DNA of 64,000 nt from Paenimyroides viscosum (GCF_003858535.1 NZ_RQTJ01000005.1:1-64000); one strand, 5' to 3'; shown: positions 18,102 to 30,016, numbered from the stretch's first letter. The notes: generated from the sequence alone by a model not told the origin. Numbers and translations: made by a program.

Positions 18102-18626
18102 TTAAGATTTAAATACTTTCTCTAAAGAAATTCCTCTTTGTTTTGCAATAGTAGCAGCACTTCTCATGTTTAATAAAGCATCGAAAGTTGCTTTAACAAC
18201 GTTATGAGGGTTAGAAGAACCTTGAGATTTTGATAATACATTGTGAATACCTACAGCCTCTAGAACTGCACGTACGTTACCACCCGCAATAACTCCGGTA
18301 CCTACTGATGCTGGCAATAAAAATACGCGAGCACCACCAAATTTACCTTTTTGTTCATGAGGAATGGTAGTTCCTTGTAATGGAATACGAACTAAGTTTT
18401 TCTTAGCATCTTCAACTGCTTTAGCAATTGCTTCAGAAACGTCTTTAGATTTTCCTAAACCATGACCCACTACACCGTTTTCGTCACCTACTACAACTAC
18501 AGCAGAAAAGCCAAAAGCTCTACCCCCTTTAGTTACTTTAGTAACACGATTAACTGAAACCAAACGATCTTTTAAATCAAGACCAGCTGGTTTAACATAT
18601 TCTACGTTTTTATAACTTTGATACAT
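18102..18626 (-). CDS. rpsE: 30S ribosomal protein S5
   Basis: 174 residues: dsRNA-binding-like N-terminal domain ([20 protein letters not shown]) and C-terminal domain with [18 protein letters not shown]. Decoding-fidelity protein of the 30S subunit. Confidence 0.98.
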   Translation of the reverse strand: MYQSYKNVEYVKPAGLDLKDRLVSVNRVTKVTKGGRAFGFSAVVVVGDENGVVGHGLGKSKDVSEAIAKAVEDAKKNLVRIPLQGTTIPHEQKGKFGGARVFLLPASVGTGVIAGGNVRAVLEAVGIHNVLSKSQGSSNPHNVVKATFDALLNMRSAATIAKQRGISLEKVFKS

Positions 18627-18638
18627 AACTAACTACAA

Positions 18639-18989
18639 TTAGAATTTTAATCCAGCTTCTCTTGCGCCTTCTGCTAATGATTTAACACGACCGTGGTATA
18701 AGTTACCACCTCTGTCAAAAGAGATAGTTTCTACGCCAGCTTTCAAAGCCTTCTCTGCAATTAGTTTACCAACTGATGCAGCAGTTTCAATTTTAGTTCC
18801 TTTAGTTACACCAGCTTCTCTTGAAGATGCCGCAGCTAAAGTTACACCGTTCACATCATCTATGATTTGTGCATAGATTTCCTTGTTGCTTCTAAATACA
18901 GCTAAACGTGGTGTAGCAGCAGTACCGCTAACCGTTTTTCTAATTCTGTATTGAATTCTTTGTCTTCTTTCAGATTTGTTTAATGACAT
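18639..18989 (-). CDS. rplR: 50S ribosomal protein L18
   Basis: 116 residues: [20 protein letters not shown], and [20 protein letters not shown] near the end. 5S rRNA-binding protein, partner of L5. Confidence 0.98.
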   Translation of the reverse strand: MSLNKSERRQRIQYRIRKTVSGTAATPRLAVFRSNKEIYAQIIDDVNGVTLAAASSREAGVTKGTKIETAASVGKLIAEKALKAGVETISFDRGGNLYHGRVKSLAEGAREAGLKF

Positions 18990-19000
18990 GATCTTAATTT

Positions 19001-19543
19001 TTAAGCTGATTTACCTGCTTTTCTTCTTAATACTTCACCAACAAACTTGATACCTTTACCTTTGTAAGGTTCTGGTTTACGGAAAGAACGAATCTTAGCT
19101 GCAACCTGACCTACCAATTGTTTGTCTGCCGATGATAATTTAACGATAGGGTTTTTACCTTTCTCAGAAACTGTTTCAACTTTTACTTCGTCAGTAATGT
19201 TTAAAACAATGTTGTGAGAGTAACCTAAAGCCAAATCAAGTTTTTGACCTTGATTTGAAGCACGGTAACCAACACCTACTAATTCTAATTCTTTAGTAAA
19301 ACCTTCAGATACACCAACAACCATGTTATTGATTAAACTTCTGTATAAACCGTGTTTTGCTCTTTCTTCTTTTACATCAGATGAGCGCTCAACGATTACT
19401 TGTCCGTCTTCTACTTTCACATCAACTTTATCAAAAGCCTGTGAAAGCTCTCCTAATTTTCCTTTAACTACAATAACAGAATCTTTAACTTCTACAGTTA
19501 CGCCAGCTGGTATTGCGATTGGATTTTTACCTATTCTTGACAT
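19001..19543 (-). CDS. rplF: 50S ribosomal protein L6
   Basis: 180 residues, two L6 repeats; [20 protein letters not shown] at the start and the signature [20 protein letters not shown] at the end. Confidence 0.98.
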   Translation of the reverse strand: MSRIGKNPIAIPAGVTVEVKDSVIVVKGKLGELSQAFDKVDVKVEDGQVIVERSSDVKEERAKHGLYRSLINNMVVGVSEGFTKELELVGVGYRASNQGQKLDLALGYSHNIVLNITDEVKVETVSEKGKNPIVKLSSADKQLVGQVAAKIRSFRKPEPYKGKGIKFVGEVLRRKAGKSA

Positions 19544-19560
19544 TTCGCTAGTCTATTTTA

Positions 19561-19959
19561 TTAGTATACGTAACAAACAACTTCACCACCAACATTTAAC
19601 TGCTTCGCTTTTTTACCTGTCATTAAACCTTTAGATGTTGACACAATTGCAATACCTAAACCGTTTAAGATACGTGGTAAATCTGCAGATGATGCATATT
19701 TACGTAAACCTGGTTTACTAATTCTTTGGATATCTTTGATAACTGACTCTTTCGTGTCTTTATCATATTTTAAAGCTATTTTAATTGATCCTTGCACTGA
19801 AGAATCATCATATTTGTAGCTTAAAATATATCCTTGTTCGAATAAAATTTTTGTGATTTCTTTTTTGAAGTTAGACGCTGGGATCTCTACAACTTTGTGG
19901 TTTGCACGAGAAGCATTTCTAATTCTTGTTAAAAAATCTGCGATAGGATCTGTATACAT
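19561..19959 (-). CDS. rpsH: 30S ribosomal protein S8
   Basis: 132 residues from [20 protein letters not shown], the conserved family start; an upstream frame to 19995 would add 12 residues without family support. Ends with [20 protein letters not shown]. In E. coli S8 represses the spc operon; no such site is evident here by eye. Confidence 0.97.
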   Translation of the reverse strand: MYTDPIADFLTRIRNASRANHKVVEIPASNFKKEITKILFEQGYILSYKYDDSSVQGSIKIALKYDKDTKESVIKDIQRISKPGLRKYASSADLPRILNGLGIAIVSTSKGLMTGKKAKQLNVGGEVVCYVY

Positions 19960-20063
19960 ATGTATAAAATTGCGATTAGGGTTTTCAGGAAACAAATGTT
20001 TCCTGAACCTTTAATCAATTAAAATTATTTTTTAGTTGGCAAAAGTACTAACTTTTTTCGAGA

Positions 20064-20333
20064 TTACCAACTTGCTTTTTTAACACCTGGGATTAACCCT
20101 TGGTTAGCCATTTCACGGAAAGTTACACGTGAAAGACCAAACTGACGCATATACCCTCTTGGGCGACCTGTTAATTTACAACGGTTGTGTAAACGTACTG
20201 GCGATGCGTTAGCAGGTAATTTTTGAAGCGCTTCGTAATCACCCGCTTCTTTTAAAGCTTTGCGTTTTGCAGCATATTTAGCTACCAAAGCTTCTCTTTT
20301 TGCCTCACGGGCTTTCATTGATTCTTTAGCCAT
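20064..20333 (-). CDS. rpsN: 30S ribosomal protein S14 (zinc-free long form)
   Basis: 89 residues, the C-minus long form: [20 protein letters not shown] without the CxxC pairs of the short zinc form. About 100 nt separate it from rpsH, a longer gap than elsewhere in the array. Confidence 0.98.
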   Translation of the reverse strand: MAKESMKAREAKREALVAKYAAKRKALKEAGDYEALQKLPANASPVRLHNRCKLTGRPRGYMRQFGLSRVTFREMANQGLIPGVKKASW

Positions 20334-20334
20334 A

Positions 20335-20886
20335 CTAGTTCTTTTTAAAAGGTACTCCTAATTCTGCTAATAATGATTTTGCTTCAGCATCTGTGTTAGC
20401 AGATGTTACAAAAGTAATATCAAAACCTGCAATTTTGTTAACTTTATCAATATCGATTTCAGGGAAAATAATTTGCTCAACTACCCCTAAGTTATAATTT
20501 CCTCTTCCGTCAAACCCAGTAGATTTAACACCAGCGAAATCACGTACACGTGGTAATGCAGATGTAACTAAACGGTCTAAGAATTCGTACATTCTTTCGC
20601 CACGTAAAGTAACTTTAGCACCAATTGGCATCCCTTTTCTTAATTTAAAAGAAGCAACGTCTTTTTTAGAAATAGTAGATACTGCTTTTTGTCCTGTAAT
20701 TTTTGTTAATTCTTCAACAGCGTGATCAACTAACTTTTTATCAGAAACGGCAGCACCAACTCCACGGCTTACAACGATTTTCTCAAGTTTAGGAACTTCC
20801 ATTACATTTTTGTAACCGAATTCTTCTTTTAAAGCAGAGACTACTCTGTCTTTATATTCTTGTTTAAGTCTTGGTATATAAGTCAT
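20335..20886 (-). CDS. rplE: 50S ribosomal protein L5
   Basis: 183 residues: [40 protein letters not shown], and [20 protein letters not shown]. Binds 5S rRNA in the central protuberance. 1 nt before rpsN. Confidence 0.98.
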   Translation of the reverse strand: MTYIPRLKQEYKDRVVSALKEEFGYKNVMEVPKLEKIVVSRGVGAAVSDKKLVDHAVEELTKITGQKAVSTISKKDVASFKLRKGMPIGAKVTLRGERMYEFLDRLVTSALPRVRDFAGVKSTGFDGRGNYNLGVVEQIIFPEIDIDKVNKIAGFDITFVTSANTDAEAKSLLAELGVPFKKN

Positions 20887-20888
20887 GA

Positions 20889-21203
20889 CTATAATGCTTG
20901 ATTAGATTTTTTAGAAACGCGTACTTTCTTATCTCCTTCTACTTTGTAAGCAACTTTAGTTACACCTTTTGTGGTTGGGTCTACTAAAGCTATGTTAGAA
21001 ATATGAATTGCTGCTTCTTTTTTTACAATACCTCCTTGAGGGTTGGTAGCACTTGGCTTAACATGTTTAGAAACCATGTTTACCCCTTCAACGATTGCTT
21101 TATTTTTGTCGCGGAAAACGCGAACAACTTTTCCTTCTGATCCTTTGTGATCTCCAGCAATAACGCGTACGTTATCTCCTGATTTAATTTTTAGCTTTGT
21201 CAT
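20889..21203 (-). CDS. rplX: 50S ribosomal protein L24
   Basis: 104 residues from the second of two adjacent ATGs ([20 protein letters not shown]); the first, read from 21206, would add one Met. KOW motif at the N-terminus. Confidence 0.96.
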   Translation of the reverse strand: MTKLKIKSGDNVRVIAGDHKGSEGKVVRVFRDKNKAIVEGVNMVSKHVKPSATNPQGGIVKKEAAIHISNIALVDPTTKGVTKVAYKVEGDKKVRVSKKSNQAL

Positions 21204-21215
21204 CATTTGAAAGAA

Positions 21216-21584
21216 TTAAAGCACTTCAGGTGCTAATGATACAATTTTCATGAATTGTTTTTCACGAAGTTCTCTTGCAACGGGACCAAAAACGCGAGTT
21301 CCTCTCATTTCACCTGCAGCGTTCAATAACACACATGCGTTGTCATCGAAACGGATGTAAGATCCATCAGCTCTTCTCACTTCTTTTTTGGTACGTACAA
21401 CAACTGCAGTTGATACAGTTCCTTTTTTAGCGTTACTGTTTGGGGTAGCGTCTTTAATTGAAACTACAATTTTATCTCCAACAGAGGCATAACGACGTTT
21501 CGTTCCTCCTAAAACACGGATCGTCAAAACTTCTTTTGCGCCTGTGTTATCTGCTACTTTTAATCTAGATTCTTGTTGTACCAT
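21216..21584 (-). CDS. rplN: 50S ribosomal protein L14
   Basis: 122 residues: [20 protein letters not shown] and [20 protein letters not shown], with [20 protein letters not shown] at the end. Intersubunit-bridge protein. Confidence 0.98.
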   Translation of the reverse strand: MVQQESRLKVADNTGAKEVLTIRVLGGTKRRYASVGDKIVVSIKDATPNSNAKKGTVSTAVVVRTKKEVRRADGSYIRFDDNACVLLNAAGEMRGTRVFGPVARELREKQFMKIVSLAPEVL

Positions 21585-21586
21585 AA

Positions 21587-21844
21587 TTACTTCGCTCTTT
21601 CAATGATTTCAACTAATCTCCAACATTTGTTTTTAGACAATGGACGTGTCTCCATAATTCTAACTGTGTCACCAATGTTACAGTCGTTCAATTCGTCGTG
21701 TGCAACATATTTCTTTGTTTTTAACACGAACTTTCCGTATAATGGGTGTTTTACCTTACTTGTTTCAGATACAACAATTGACTTAGTCATTTTGTTGCTT
21801 GTAACTACACCGACTCTTTCTTTTCTTAAATTTCTTTTTTCCAT
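21587..21844 (-). CDS. rpsQ: 30S ribosomal protein S17
   Basis: 85 residues: [40 protein letters not shown], and [20 protein letters not shown]. Primary 16S binder. Confidence 0.98.
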   Translation of the reverse strand: MEKRNLRKERVGVVTSNKMTKSIVVSETSKVKHPLYGKFVLKTKKYVAHDELNDCNIGDTVRIMETRPLSKNKCWRLVEIIERAK

Positions 21845-21861
21845 CTTTCAGCAGAATACAA

Positions 21862-22053
21862 TTATTGTAAGTCTTTTTTGCTAATCTCAGTATTCACTCT
21901 TGCGATAGCTCTTCTTACAGTTCTTAATTGCAAAGGGTTAGCAATAGGTGAAATAGCGTGAGCATGTTTTAACTCAGCATATTGGTTTGTTAATTCACCA
22001 AGTTTTGCTTGTAACTCAGCTACAGATAGATTATTTATTTCTTGTTTCTTCAT
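21862..22053 (-). CDS. rpmC: 50S ribosomal protein L29
   Basis: 63 residues, two-helix L29: MKKQEINNLSVAELQAKLGE and PLQLRTVRRAIARVNTEIS. At the polypeptide exit in the 50S subunit. Confidence 0.97.
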   Translation of the reverse strand: MKKQEINNLSVAELQAKLGELTNQYAELKHAHAISPIANPLQLRTVRRAIARVNTEISKKDLQ

Positions 22054-22065
22054 AATGATCTAAAA

Positions 22066-22485
22066 TTAAGCTTCGAAATCTCTAGCAATGATAAACTTAG
22101 TTTTTACTGGAAGTTTTTGAGCAGCTAAACGTAATGCTTCTTTTGCAACTGCTAAAGGCACACCACCTACTTCAAACATAATTCTTCCTGGCTTAACAAC
22201 TGCAGCCCAATACTCAACTGCACCTTTACCTTTACCCATACGAACCTCTAAAGGTTTTTTAGTAATAGGTTTATCTGGGAAGATTTTAATCCATAATTGT
22301 CCTTCACGTTTCATGAAACGAGTTGCAGCGATACGCGCAGCTTCGATTTGACGAGAAGTAATGAACGAGTAATCTAAAGATTTAATACCGAACATTCCGT
22401 TAGAAAGTTCGCTACCTCTTTGAGAAACTCCTTTCATTCTACCTTTCTGTACCTTACGGTACTTGGTTCTTTTAGGCTGTAACAT
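22066..22485 (-). CDS. rplP: 50S ribosomal protein L16
   Basis: 139 residues: [20 protein letters not shown] and [15 protein letters not shown] [20 protein letters not shown]. Near the A-site tRNA. Confidence 0.98.
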   Translation of the reverse strand: MLQPKRTKYRKVQKGRMKGVSQRGSELSNGMFGIKSLDYSFITSRQIEAARIAATRFMKREGQLWIKIFPDKPITKKPLEVRMGKGKGAVEYWAAVVKPGRIMFEVGGVPLAVAKEALRLAAQKLPVKTKFIIARDFEA

Positions 22486-22502
22486 TTTTCGTTAGTTTTA
22501 AA

Positions 22503-23243
22503 TTACTTTCGTTTGTTGTTGCGTTGTTGGTTTGGTCTTCCATTTGGTTTTCCAGATCCTGATGGTTTAGACGACTTTTGTTGTTTGTCCATTCCAGCTA
22601 ACGGAGAAAGATCTCTCTTACCATAAACCTCACCTTTCATGATCCATACTTTAATACCCATTCTACCGTAAGTAGTATGCGCTTCAGCTAAAGCATAATC
22701 AATATCCGCACGGAAAGTAGATAAAGGAATACGTCCATCTTTAAAGTTTTCAGAACGTGCCATTTCTGCCCCGTTCAAACGACCTGAAATTTGCACTTTC
22801 ATACCTTCAGCGTTCATTCTCATTGCCGCAGCGATAGCCATTTTAATAGCTCTACGGTAAGAAATACGGCTTTCGATTTGACGTGCGATGCTTGTTGCAG
22901 CCAAATAAGCATCTAATTCTGGTCTTTTAATTTCAAAGATGTTAATTTGTACCTCTTTGTTAGTAATTTTCTTAAGTTCTTCTTTTAACTTGTCTACCTC
23001 TTGTCCGCCTTTTCCGATAATGATACCAGGTCTTGCAGTAGTGATAGTAACGGTTACAAGTTTTAAAGTTCTCTCGATAATGATTTTAGATACACTAGCT
23101 TTTGCTAAACGAGCATGGATATACTTTCTGATTTTTGCATCTTCAGCAAGTTTGTCTCCATAGTCATTTCCACCGTACCAGTTAGAGTCCCATCCTCTGA
23201 TGATCCCAAGGCGATTTCCGATTGGATTAGTCTTTTGTCCCAT
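22503..23243 (-). CDS. rpsC: 30S ribosomal protein S3
   Basis: 246 residues: [22 protein letters not shown] domain with [20 protein letters not shown], and the C-terminal S3 domain. It ends in a lineage-specific basic, low-complexity tail ([20 protein letters not shown] then QRNNKRK). Confidence 0.98.
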   Translation of the reverse strand: MGQKTNPIGNRLGIIRGWDSNWYGGNDYGDKLAEDAKIRKYIHARLAKASVSKIIIERTLKLVTVTITTARPGIIIGKGGQEVDKLKEELKKITNKEVQINIFEIKRPELDAYLAATSIARQIESRISYRRAIKMAIAAAMRMNAEGMKVQISGRLNGAEMARSENFKDGRIPLSTFRADIDYALAEAHTTYGRMGIKVWIMKGEVYGKRDLSPLAGMDKQQKSSKPSGSGKPNGRPNQQRNNKRK

Positions 23244-23251
23244 ACTGTTTA

Positions 23252-23662
23252 TTAATTGCTTTGTGTGTTATTGTTTGATCCTAATACGATTGTAACGTGA
23301 TTAGAACGTTTTCTGATTCTGTGCGCGCGACCTTGTGGTGCAGGACGTAATCTTTTCAACATTGCCCCACCGTCTACACGGATTTCTTTAACAAATAATT
23401 CTGCTTCTTCGATGTTTGCTTCAGCGTTTTTAGCTTGCCAGTTAGCAATTGCTGATAACAATAATTTTTCAATTCTACCTGAAGCTTCTTTTGTATTAAA
23501 CTTTAATATGTTAAGAGCATTCTCAACTTTCTGTCCTCTTACTAAATCTGCAACTAAACGCATTTTACGAGGTGAAGTTGGGCAATTGTTTAGCTTAGCA
23601 AAAGCAATACTTTTGTTTGCTTCTTTTGTTTGCTCTGCTCTTTCTCTTTTACGAACTCCCAT
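23252..23662 (-). CDS. rplV: 50S ribosomal protein L22
   Basis: 136 residues: [20 protein letters not shown] and [20 protein letters not shown], the loop lining the exit tunnel. Confidence 0.98.
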   Translation of the reverse strand: MGVRKRERAEQTKEANKSIAFAKLNNCPTSPRKMRLVADLVRGQKVENALNILKFNTKEASGRIEKLLLSAIANWQAKNAEANIEEAELFVKEIRVDGGAMLKRLRPAPQGRAHRIRKRSNHVTIVLGSNNNTQSN

Positions 23663-23671
23663 AGCTTCTTA

Positions 23672-23950
23672 TTATTTTTTACCTTTATTTTTTGCACCTG
23701 CATGTCCACGGAATGAACGTGTTGGTGAAAACTCTCCTAATTTATGTCCTACCATGTTTTCTGTTACGTAAACTGGTACAAATTGACGACCGTTGTGTAC
23801 TGCAATTGTTTGTCCTACGAAATCTGGAGTTATCATAGATGCTCTAGACCAAGTTTTAACAACTGCTTTGTTACCGTTTTCTGCGTTCTCTAAAACTTTT
23901 TTCTCAAGTTTAAAGTGAACATAAGGTCCTTTTTTTAATGAACGTGCCAT
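23672..23950 (-). CDS. rpsS: 30S ribosomal protein S19
   Basis: 92 residues: [20 protein letters not shown] and [20 protein letters not shown]. Head protein of the 30S subunit. Confidence 0.98.
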   Translation of the reverse strand: MARSLKKGPYVHFKLEKKVLENAENGNKAVVKTWSRASMITPDFVGQTIAVHNGRQFVPVYVTENMVGHKLGEFSPTRSFRGHAGAKNKGKK

Positions 23951-23960
23951 ACTTACTTAA

Positions 23961-24785
23961 TTATTTCTTTCTACGTTCTACAATATGTTTATTACTTGCT
24001 TTTACTTTAGAACGAGTTCTATAACCCTTCGCTGGTAAACCTTTTCTAGAACGTGGGTGACCTCCTGAAGAGCGTCCTTCACCACCTCCCATTGGGTGAT
24101 CAACTGGATTCATAGCAACCGGTCTAGTACGTGGTCTTCTACCTAACCAACGAGATCTACCTGCTTTACCTGAAACGATTAACTGGTGATCTGAGTTAGA
24201 TACCGCACCAATTGTTGCCATACATGTTAATAAGATCAAACGAATCTCACCTGAAGGCATTTTAATTGTTGCGTATTTACCATCACGAGCAACTAATTGT
24301 GCAAAAGTTCCTGCAGAACGTGCGATAACAGCACCTTGACCTGGACGTAACTCGATACAAGAAATAATTGTACCAAGAGGAATGTTTGCTAAAGGCATTG
24401 CATTACCAACTTCTGGAGCTGCTTGTGGTCCAGAAACTACTTTCTGACCTACTTGCAATCCTGCTGGTGCTACGATGTACGTTTTTGCTCCATCTGCATA
24501 TGCTAATAATGAGATAAATGCTGAACGGTTTGGATCGTATTCGATTGTTTTAACTGTTGCTGGAACTCCAGTTTTAGTTCTTTTAAAATCGATGATACGA
24601 TATTGTTGTTTATGACCACCACCAATATAACGCATGGTCATTTTTCCTTGACTATTTCTACCTCCAGAGTTTTTTTTCGGTGCTAATAATGAACGCTCCG
24701 GCTTATCAGTTGTAATAGCGTCAAAACTATTAACAACTCTAAAACGCTGACCTGGGGTAATAGGTTTTAATTTTCTAACTGACAT
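23961..24785 (-). CDS. rplB: 50S ribosomal protein L2
   Basis: 274 residues: [22 protein letters not shown] and SH3-like domains, and the C-terminal [20 protein letters not shown] needed for peptidyl transfer. Confidence 0.98.
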   Translation of the reverse strand: MSVRKLKPITPGQRFRVVNSFDAITTDKPERSLLAPKKNSGGRNSQGKMTMRYIGGGHKQQYRIIDFKRTKTGVPATVKTIEYDPNRSAFISLLAYADGAKTYIVAPAGLQVGQKVVSGPQAAPEVGNAMPLANIPLGTIISCIELRPGQGAVIARSAGTFAQLVARDGKYATIKMPSGEIRLILLTCMATIGAVSNSDHQLIVSGKAGRSRWLGRRPRTRPVAMNPVDHPMGGGEGRSSGGHPRSRKGLPAKGYRTRSKVKASNKHIVERRKK

Positions 24786-24790
24786 TGTTA

Positions 24791-25081
24791 TTAGATATTA
24801 GTGTAAAAATCGATTGAATCTCCTTCTTTCAATGTTACAATTGCTTTCTTGTATGAAGACGTTTTACCAGTAATCATTCCGCTTTTCGTGAACTTTGTGC
24901 TTCTATCAGCTCTGTAAATCATTGTGTTTACATCTAAAACAGAAACTCCATAAGCTTTTTCAACCGCTTTTTTAATTTCTACTTTGTTAGCTTTTTTAGC
25001 TACTATAAATCCAAAACGGTTAAATGATTCACCGTCTTTTGTGATTTTTTCGGTAATGATAGGTTTAATAATTATACTCAT
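24791..25081 (-). CDS. rplW: 50S ribosomal protein L23
   Basis: 96 residues: [20 protein letters not shown], with [20 protein letters not shown]. At the exit tunnel; docking site of trigger factor and SRP. Confidence 0.97.
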   Translation of the reverse strand: MSIIIKPIITEKITKDGESFNRFGFIVAKKANKVEIKKAVEKAYGVSVLDVNTMIYRADRSTKFTKSGMITGKTSSYKKAIVTLKEGDSIDFYTNI

Positions 25082-25089
25082 TTCCCTAT

Positions 25090-25719
25090 TTATTTACTTA
25101 AATTTTCTACAATTCCTTCTAATGAACCTTCAGTTAATACTAACGATTTTGCATTTAAAATACCGTAAGTGTTTAATTCTGAAGAAGTTACCACAGAAGC
25201 TCTTTCTAAATTGCGTGACGACAAATATACGTTTTTATTTGATTCACCCAACACAAATAATGATTTTTTACCTTCTAACCCTAAAGCTTTCAATACGTTA
25301 ATGAAATTTTTAGTACTTGGTGCTTCGAAAGTAAAATCTTCTACAACAAATAAATTAGCTTCTTGAGCTTTAATTGTAAAAGCAGATTTACGAGCCAAAC
25401 GCTTTAAAGCTTTATTCAATTTAAATGAATAACTTCTTGGACGTGGGCCAAAAATAGTACCACCACCTTTGAAAACAGGTGATTTCGCAGAACCTGCACG
25501 TGCAGTACCTGTACCTTTTTGTTTTTTAATTTTACGTGTAGATCCCGCTACTTCAGCTCTTTCTTTAGCTTTGTGCGTACCTTGACGTTGATTTGCCAAA
25601 TATTGTTTAACATCTAAATAGATAGCATGTTTATTAGGCTCAATTGCGAAAACTGAATCAGCCAGTTGTACTGATCTGCCAGTTTCTTTTCCGTTGATAT
25701 CTAAAACTTTTACTTCCAT
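25090..25719 (-). CDS. rplD: 50S ribosomal protein L4
   Basis: 209 residues: [20 protein letters not shown] and the tunnel loop [20 protein letters not shown]. Its start overlaps the rplC stop by 1 nt, so the two are translationally coupled. In E. coli L4 attenuates the S10 operon, relevant to the hairpin ahead of rplC. Confidence 0.98.
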   Translation of the reverse strand: MEVKVLDINGKETGRSVQLADSVFAIEPNKHAIYLDVKQYLANQRQGTHKAKERAEVAGSTRKIKKQKGTGTARAGSAKSPVFKGGGTIFGPRPRSYSFKLNKALKRLARKSAFTIKAQEANLFVVEDFTFEAPSTKNFINVLKALGLEGKKSLFVLGESNKNVYLSSRNLERASVVTSSELNTYGILNAKSLVLTEGSLEGIVENLSK

Positions 25720-26336
25720 TACTTTTGAACGATTACGTAAGAGTTTTTGTGACCTGGTACAGCACCTTTAACTACTAATAAGTTTTTGTCTGTAACCACT
25801 TTTAAAACTCTAAGGTTTTGAACTGTTACTTTTTCTCCTCCCATTCTACCTGCCATACGCATACCCTTGAATACTCTTGAAGGATAAGACGATGCACCAA
25901 CAGAACCTGGAGCTCTTAAACGGTTGTGCTGACCATGCGTAGCTTGACCAACCCCACCAAATCCATGACGTTTTACAACACCTTGGAATCCTTTACCTTT
26001 AGAAGTACCTTGTACATCAACAAAGTCTCCTTCAGTAAATAAGTCTACAGTGATAACATCACCTAAACCATAATTGCTTTCAAAATCTTGAATTTCAACG
26101 ACTTTTTTCTTAACAGAAGTTCCTGCTTTTTTAAAGTGACCTTGCGCCGCTTTAGTTGCATTCTTTTCTCTAGCGTCATCGAAACCAAGTTGATAAGCTT
26201 CATACCCGTCAACCTCTTTGGTTCTGACTTGGGTAACGACACATGGACCTAATTCAATTACAGTACAAGGAATGTTTTTCCCGTTCTCATCGAAGATTGA
26301 AGTCATGCCGATTTTTTTTCCAATTAACCCAGACAT
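25719..26336 (-). CDS. rplC: 50S ribosomal protein L3
   Basis: 205 residues: [20 protein letters not shown], and [20 protein letters not shown] with [18 protein letters not shown]. Early-assembly protein near the peptidyl-transferase centre. A 99-nt gap with a hairpin separates it from rpsJ. Confidence 0.98.
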   Translation of the reverse strand: MSGLIGKKIGMTSIFDENGKNIPCTVIELGPCVVTQVRTKEVDGYEAYQLGFDDAREKNATKAAQGHFKKAGTSVKKKVVEIQDFESNYGLGDVITVDLFTEGDFVDVQGTSKGKGFQGVVKRHGFGGVGQATHGQHNRLRAPGSVGASSYPSRVFKGMRMAGRMGGEKVTVQNLRVLKVVTDKNLLVVKGAVPGHKNSYVIVQK

Positions 26337-26361
26337 AATTTTAAATTAGTAATTATTAAAT

Positions 26362-26405
26362 ATAAAAATTTCAAGCATCGGCAAAATTAATACCAATGCT
26401 TGAAA
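26362..26405 (-). promoter_or_regulatory. Hairpin plus U-tract between rpsJ and rplC (attenuator or terminator)
   Basis: 13-bp stem with one U-G pair (arms 26405-26393 and 26381-26369 on minus), 11-nt loop, followed on minus by TTTTTATATTT. It has full intrinsic-terminator form yet sits inside the array, 32 nt before the rplC ATG. That suggests partial termination or controlled attenuation separating the str part from the S10/spc/alpha part. Confidence 0.7.
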
Positions 26406-26435
26406 TATACAAGTATTTTGTAAAATATTTTATTA

Positions 26436-26741
26436 TTATACTTTTATCTCTACTTCTACACCTGAAGGAAGCTCTAATTTCATTAAAGCGTCGATCGTTT
26501 TAGATGATGATGAATAGATGTCTAATAATCTTTTGTACGAACTTAACTCGAACTGCTCTCTAGACTTTTTGTTAACGTGTGGAGAACGTAAAACAGTAAA
26601 GATTTTTTTATGAGTTGGTAATGGAATTGGTCCTGTTACCACTGCACCTGTACTTTTTACAGTTTTTACGATTTTTTCAGCCGACTTGTCAACCAAAGCA
26701 TGATCGTAAGATTTTAATTTTATTCTGATTTTTTGACTCAT
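26436..26741 (-). CDS. rpsJ: 30S ribosomal protein S10
   Basis: 101 residues: [40 protein letters not shown]. Also NusE in antitermination. Directly after fusA (11 nt) rather than heading a separate S10 operon. Confidence 0.98.
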   Translation of the reverse strand: MSQKIRIKLKSYDHALVDKSAEKIVKTVKSTGAVVTGPIPLPTHKKIFTVLRSPHVNKKSREQFELSSYKRLLDIYSSSSKTIDALMKLELPSGVEVEIKV

Positions 26742-26752
26742 TTTCTTAATTA

Positions 26753-28888
26753 TTAAGCGTTACCTTTTGCTTTTTTAATTACTTCTTCTTGAATATTAGA
26801 AGGTGTTTGCTCGTAGTGAGAGAACTCCATTGTAGAAGTTGCACGTCCTGAAGATAATGTACGTAATGTTGTTACATAACCAAACATTTCTGATAACGGC
26901 ACAGAAGCTTTTACAACTTTTGCTCCGTTACGATCGTCCATAGCATTAATTTGCCCACGACGACGGTTTAAGTCACCAACGATATCACCCATATTTTCTT
27001 CTGGAGTTAATACCTCTAATTTCATGATTGGCTCAAGGATAATAGCACCTGCAGCTTTTGCAGATTCTTTATATCCCATTTTAGCTGCTAATTCGAAAGA
27101 TAGTGCATCCGAATCTACCGCATGGTAAGAACCATCGACTAAAGTAACTTTTAATGAATCCATTTCAAATCCTGCTAAAGGACCTTGTTTCATAGACTCA
27201 CGGAAACCTTTTTCTACAGCAGGAATGTATTCTTTTGGTACGTTACCACCTTTAACTTCGTTAACGAATTGTAAACCTACAAATGGCTTACCATCAACAT
27301 CGTCAGCTGGTCCAATTTTAAATACGATATCACCAAATTTACCACGTCCACCAGATTGCTTTTTATAAGTTTCTCTGTGACTAGCATCTTTTGTGAAAGC
27401 TTCTTTATATTCTACTTGAGGCTCACCTTGGTTTACTTCAACTTTGAATTCACGACGCATACGATCAACAATGATATCTAAGTGTAACTCACCCATACCA
27501 GAGATAATTGTTTGTCCTGAAGCTTGATCTGTACGAACTGTAAAAGTTGGATCTTCTTCTGCTAATTTAGCTAAAGCCATACCCATTTTATCAACATCTG
27601 CCTTAGTTTTAGGCTCGATAGCGATACCGATTACCGGATCAGGGAAATCCATAGACTCTAAAACAATTGGGTGTTTTTCGTCTGATAATGTATCTCCTGT
27701 TTTAATATCTTTAAATCCTACTGCTGCACCAATATCACCTGCCTCGATATATTCGATTGGATTTTGTTTATTAGCATGCATTTGGTAGATACGAGAAATA
27801 CGTTCTTTATTACCTGAACGGTTGTTTAATACATAAGAACCTGCATCTAAACGACCTGAATAAGCACGGAAGAAAGCTAAACGACCTACGAATGGATCTG
27901 TAGCGATTTTAAATGCTAATGCAGCGAATGGATCATTTACAGATGGCTTACGTGTAATAGGCTCATCAGTATCAGGGTTAGTGCCTTCGATAGCTTCTTT
28001 ATCTGTTGGTGCAGGTAAGTAATGACATACTGCATCAATCATGAACTGAACTCCTTTGTTTTTGAAAGAAGATCCACACATCATTGGAATGATACTCATA
28101 TCTAAAGTAGCAGCTCTTAAAGCAGCATTTACTTCGTCTTCTGTGATAGAGTTTTCATCTTCCATGTATTTTTCAAGAAGATTTTCATCATATCCTGCAA
28201 TTTCTTCGATTAATTGACCACGGTATTGTTTTACCTCGTCAACCATTTCAGCAGGAATATCAACTACGTCAAATGTAGAACCGTGATTTTCATCATGCCA
28301 TACAATTGCGCGGTTTTTAATTAAATCTACCACTCCTTTGAAATCAGCTTCGTCACCAATTGGTAAAACGATAGGCACTGCGTTAGAACCTAACATTTCT
28401 TTTACTTGACGACAAACTTTTAAGAAGTCTGCACCTTGACGGTCCATCTTGTTTACAAATCCCATACGTGGAACTTTGTAGTTATCAGCTAATCTCCAGT
28501 TAGTTTCAGATTGTGGTTCAACACCATCAACTGCACTAAATAAGAAAACTAAACCATCTAGCACACGTAATGAACGATTTACCTCTACGGTAAAATCAAC
28601 GTGTCCTGGAGTATCAATAATATTAAAGTGGTATTTTTGAGTATCTGCAGTGGGTTTTCCGTTTTCCATAGGAAAGTTCCACTCTACAGTTACAGCTGCA
28701 GAAGTAATTGTAATACCTCTTTCAGCCTCTTGCTCCATCCAGTCAGTAGTTGATGAACCTTCGTGAGTTTCACCAATTTTATGATTTTTTCCTGTATAGA
28801 AAAGAATACGCTCTGTTGTTGTTGTTTTACCAGCATCAATGTGAGCAGCAATTCCAATATTTCTAGTATATCTTAAATCTCTAGCCAT
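26753..28888 (-). CDS. fusA: Elongation factor G
   Basis: 711 residues. GTPase domain with [20 protein letters not shown] (P-loop), the switch region [28 protein letters not shown] and [11 protein letters not shown]; domains II-V follow, including the GQPHVEY-type segment [11 protein letters not shown]. Drives translocation. Located between rpsG and rpsJ with no tuf gene, as usual in Bacteroidota. Confidence 0.98.
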   Translation of the reverse strand: MARDLRYTRNIGIAAHIDAGKTTTTERILFYTGKNHKIGETHEGSSTTDWMEQEAERGITITSAAVTVEWNFPMENGKPTADTQKYHFNIIDTPGHVDFTVEVNRSLRVLDGLVFLFSAVDGVEPQSETNWRLADNYKVPRMGFVNKMDRQGADFLKVCRQVKEMLGSNAVPIVLPIGDEADFKGVVDLIKNRAIVWHDENHGSTFDVVDIPAEMVDEVKQYRGQLIEEIAGYDENLLEKYMEDENSITEDEVNAALRAATLDMSIIPMMCGSSFKNKGVQFMIDAVCHYLPAPTDKEAIEGTNPDTDEPITRKPSVNDPFAALAFKIATDPFVGRLAFFRAYSGRLDAGSYVLNNRSGNKERISRIYQMHANKQNPIEYIEAGDIGAAVGFKDIKTGDTLSDEKHPIVLESMDFPDPVIGIAIEPKTKADVDKMGMALAKLAEEDPTFTVRTDQASGQTIISGMGELHLDIIVDRMRREFKVEVNQGEPQVEYKEAFTKDASHRETYKKQSGGRGKFGDIVFKIGPADDVDGKPFVGLQFVNEVKGGNVPKEYIPAVEKGFRESMKQGPLAGFEMDSLKVTLVDGSYHAVDSDALSFELAAKMGYKESAKAAGAIILEPIMKLEVLTPEENMGDIVGDLNRRRGQINAMDDRNGAKVVKASVPLSEMFGYVTTLRTLSSGRATSTMEFSHYEQTPSNIQEEVIKKAKGNA

Positions 28889-28906
28889 TTCTGTTCTTTA
28901 TGAAAA

Positions 28907-29383
28907 TTAAAATCTAAAGTGAGAGAATGCTTTATTAGCATCTGCCATTTTGTGAACATCCATTCTTTTCTTAACAGCAGCACCTTCTTCTTTAGCAGCA
29001 GCTAAGATTTCAGCAGCTAATTTAGAAGCCATAGATTTATCGTTTCTTTTTCTTGCATAAAGAATCATCCATTTCATCGCCATAGAAATTTTTCTATCTG
29101 GACGAATTGGCATTGGAATTTGGAATGAAGCACCACCTACACGGCGAGAACGTACTTCAACGTGAGGCATAACGTTTGTTAATGCATCTTTCCATACTTC
29201 CAAAGAGGTTTTTTCTTCATCTTGCTTTTTAGTTTCAACGATTTCTAATGCATCGTAGAATACTTTGAAAGCTGTAGATTTTTTACCATCCCACATTAGG
29301 TTGTTCACGAAACGTGTTACTAACTGATCGTTAAATTTCGGATCTGGTAAAAGAGGTCTTTTTTTAGCCTGTCTTTTTCTCAT
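28907..29383 (-). CDS. rpsG: 30S ribosomal protein S7
   Basis: 158 residues: [39 protein letters not shown], and [20 protein letters not shown]. Nucleates 30S head assembly. Confidence 0.98.
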   Translation of the reverse strand: MRKRQAKKRPLLPDPKFNDQLVTRFVNNLMWDGKKSTAFKVFYDALEIVETKKQDEEKTSLEVWKDALTNVMPHVEVRSRRVGGASFQIPMPIRPDRKISMAMKWMILYARKRNDKSMASKLAAEILAAAKEEGAAVKKRMDVHKMADANKAFSHFRF

Positions 29384-29398
29384 TTCTTTGTTACTTTT

Positions 29399-29485
29399 AA
29401 AAGTTTCTAGTTTAAGGTTCCAAGTTTAAAGCTCTGCACTGATCAAGATCAACACATAAATCTTCACGACTTATAACTTTTGACT
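29399..29485 (-). repeat. Degenerate 7-nt tandem repeats between rpsL and rpsG
   Basis: Block one on plus: aaaagtt, tctagtt, taaggtt, ccaagtt, taaagct (29399-29433), where most units end in AGTT. Block two: cacgact, tataact, tttgact (29465-29485), where units end in ACT. The spacer is transcribed within the ribosomal array. Confidence 0.8.
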
Positions 29486-29502
29486 ATTTTACTTAAATTA
29501 AA

Positions 29503-29886
29503 TTACTTTTTTGCGTCTTTAGGGCGTTTAGCACCATATTTAGATCTTCTTTGTGTACGACCGTTAACACCGGCTGTATCTAAAGCACCACGTACAATGT
29601 GGTATCTAACTCCTGGTAAATCTTTTACCCTTCCACCTCTAACTAATACTATCGAGTGCTCTTGTAAATTGTGTCCTTCTCCTGGGATGTAAGCGTTTAC
29701 TTCATTACCGTTTGTCAAACGTACACGCGCTACTTTACGCATTGCAGAGTTTGGCTTTTTAGGTGTAGTAGTATAAACACGCGTACACACACCACGTCTT
29801 TGAGGACATGAATCCAAAGCAACCGATTTACTCTTCTTAGTCAATTGGGTTCTCCCTTTTCTTACTAATTGTTGAATTGTTGGCAT
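29503..29886 (-). CDS. rpsL: 30S ribosomal protein S12
   Basis: 127 residues, first gene of the array. [40 protein letters not shown] and [20 protein letters not shown] are visible; the two lysines where streptomycin-resistance changes commonly arise are wild type. Decoding-centre protein. Confidence 0.98.
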   Translation of the reverse strand: MPTIQQLVRKGRTQLTKKSKSVALDSCPQRRGVCTRVYTTTPKKPNSAMRKVARVRLTNGNEVNAYIPGEGHNLQEHSIVLVRGGRVKDLPGVRYHIVRGALDTAGVNGRTQRRSKYGAKRPKDAKK

Positions 29887-29943
29887 AATGTTTATTAAAA
29901 ATTTTCTACATTCAATTTAATTTCCCGTGTATTTTCGGGGATG

Positions 29944-29973
29944 CAAATATATAAATTTTTACTTTCAAAACAA
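29944..29973 (-). promoter_or_regulatory. Main promoter of the ribosomal-protein array
   Basis: On minus, TTG (29973-29971), a 19-nt spacer, then TATATTTG (29951-29944) and CA. This matches the Bacteroidota consensus TTG-N17-23-TAnnTTTG in both boxes. Predicted leader before rpsL about 50 nt. Confidence 0.8.
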
Positions 29974-30016
29974 ACCTATTTCGTTTATTTTCAAAATATT
30001 TCTGTTTTTAATAGAT

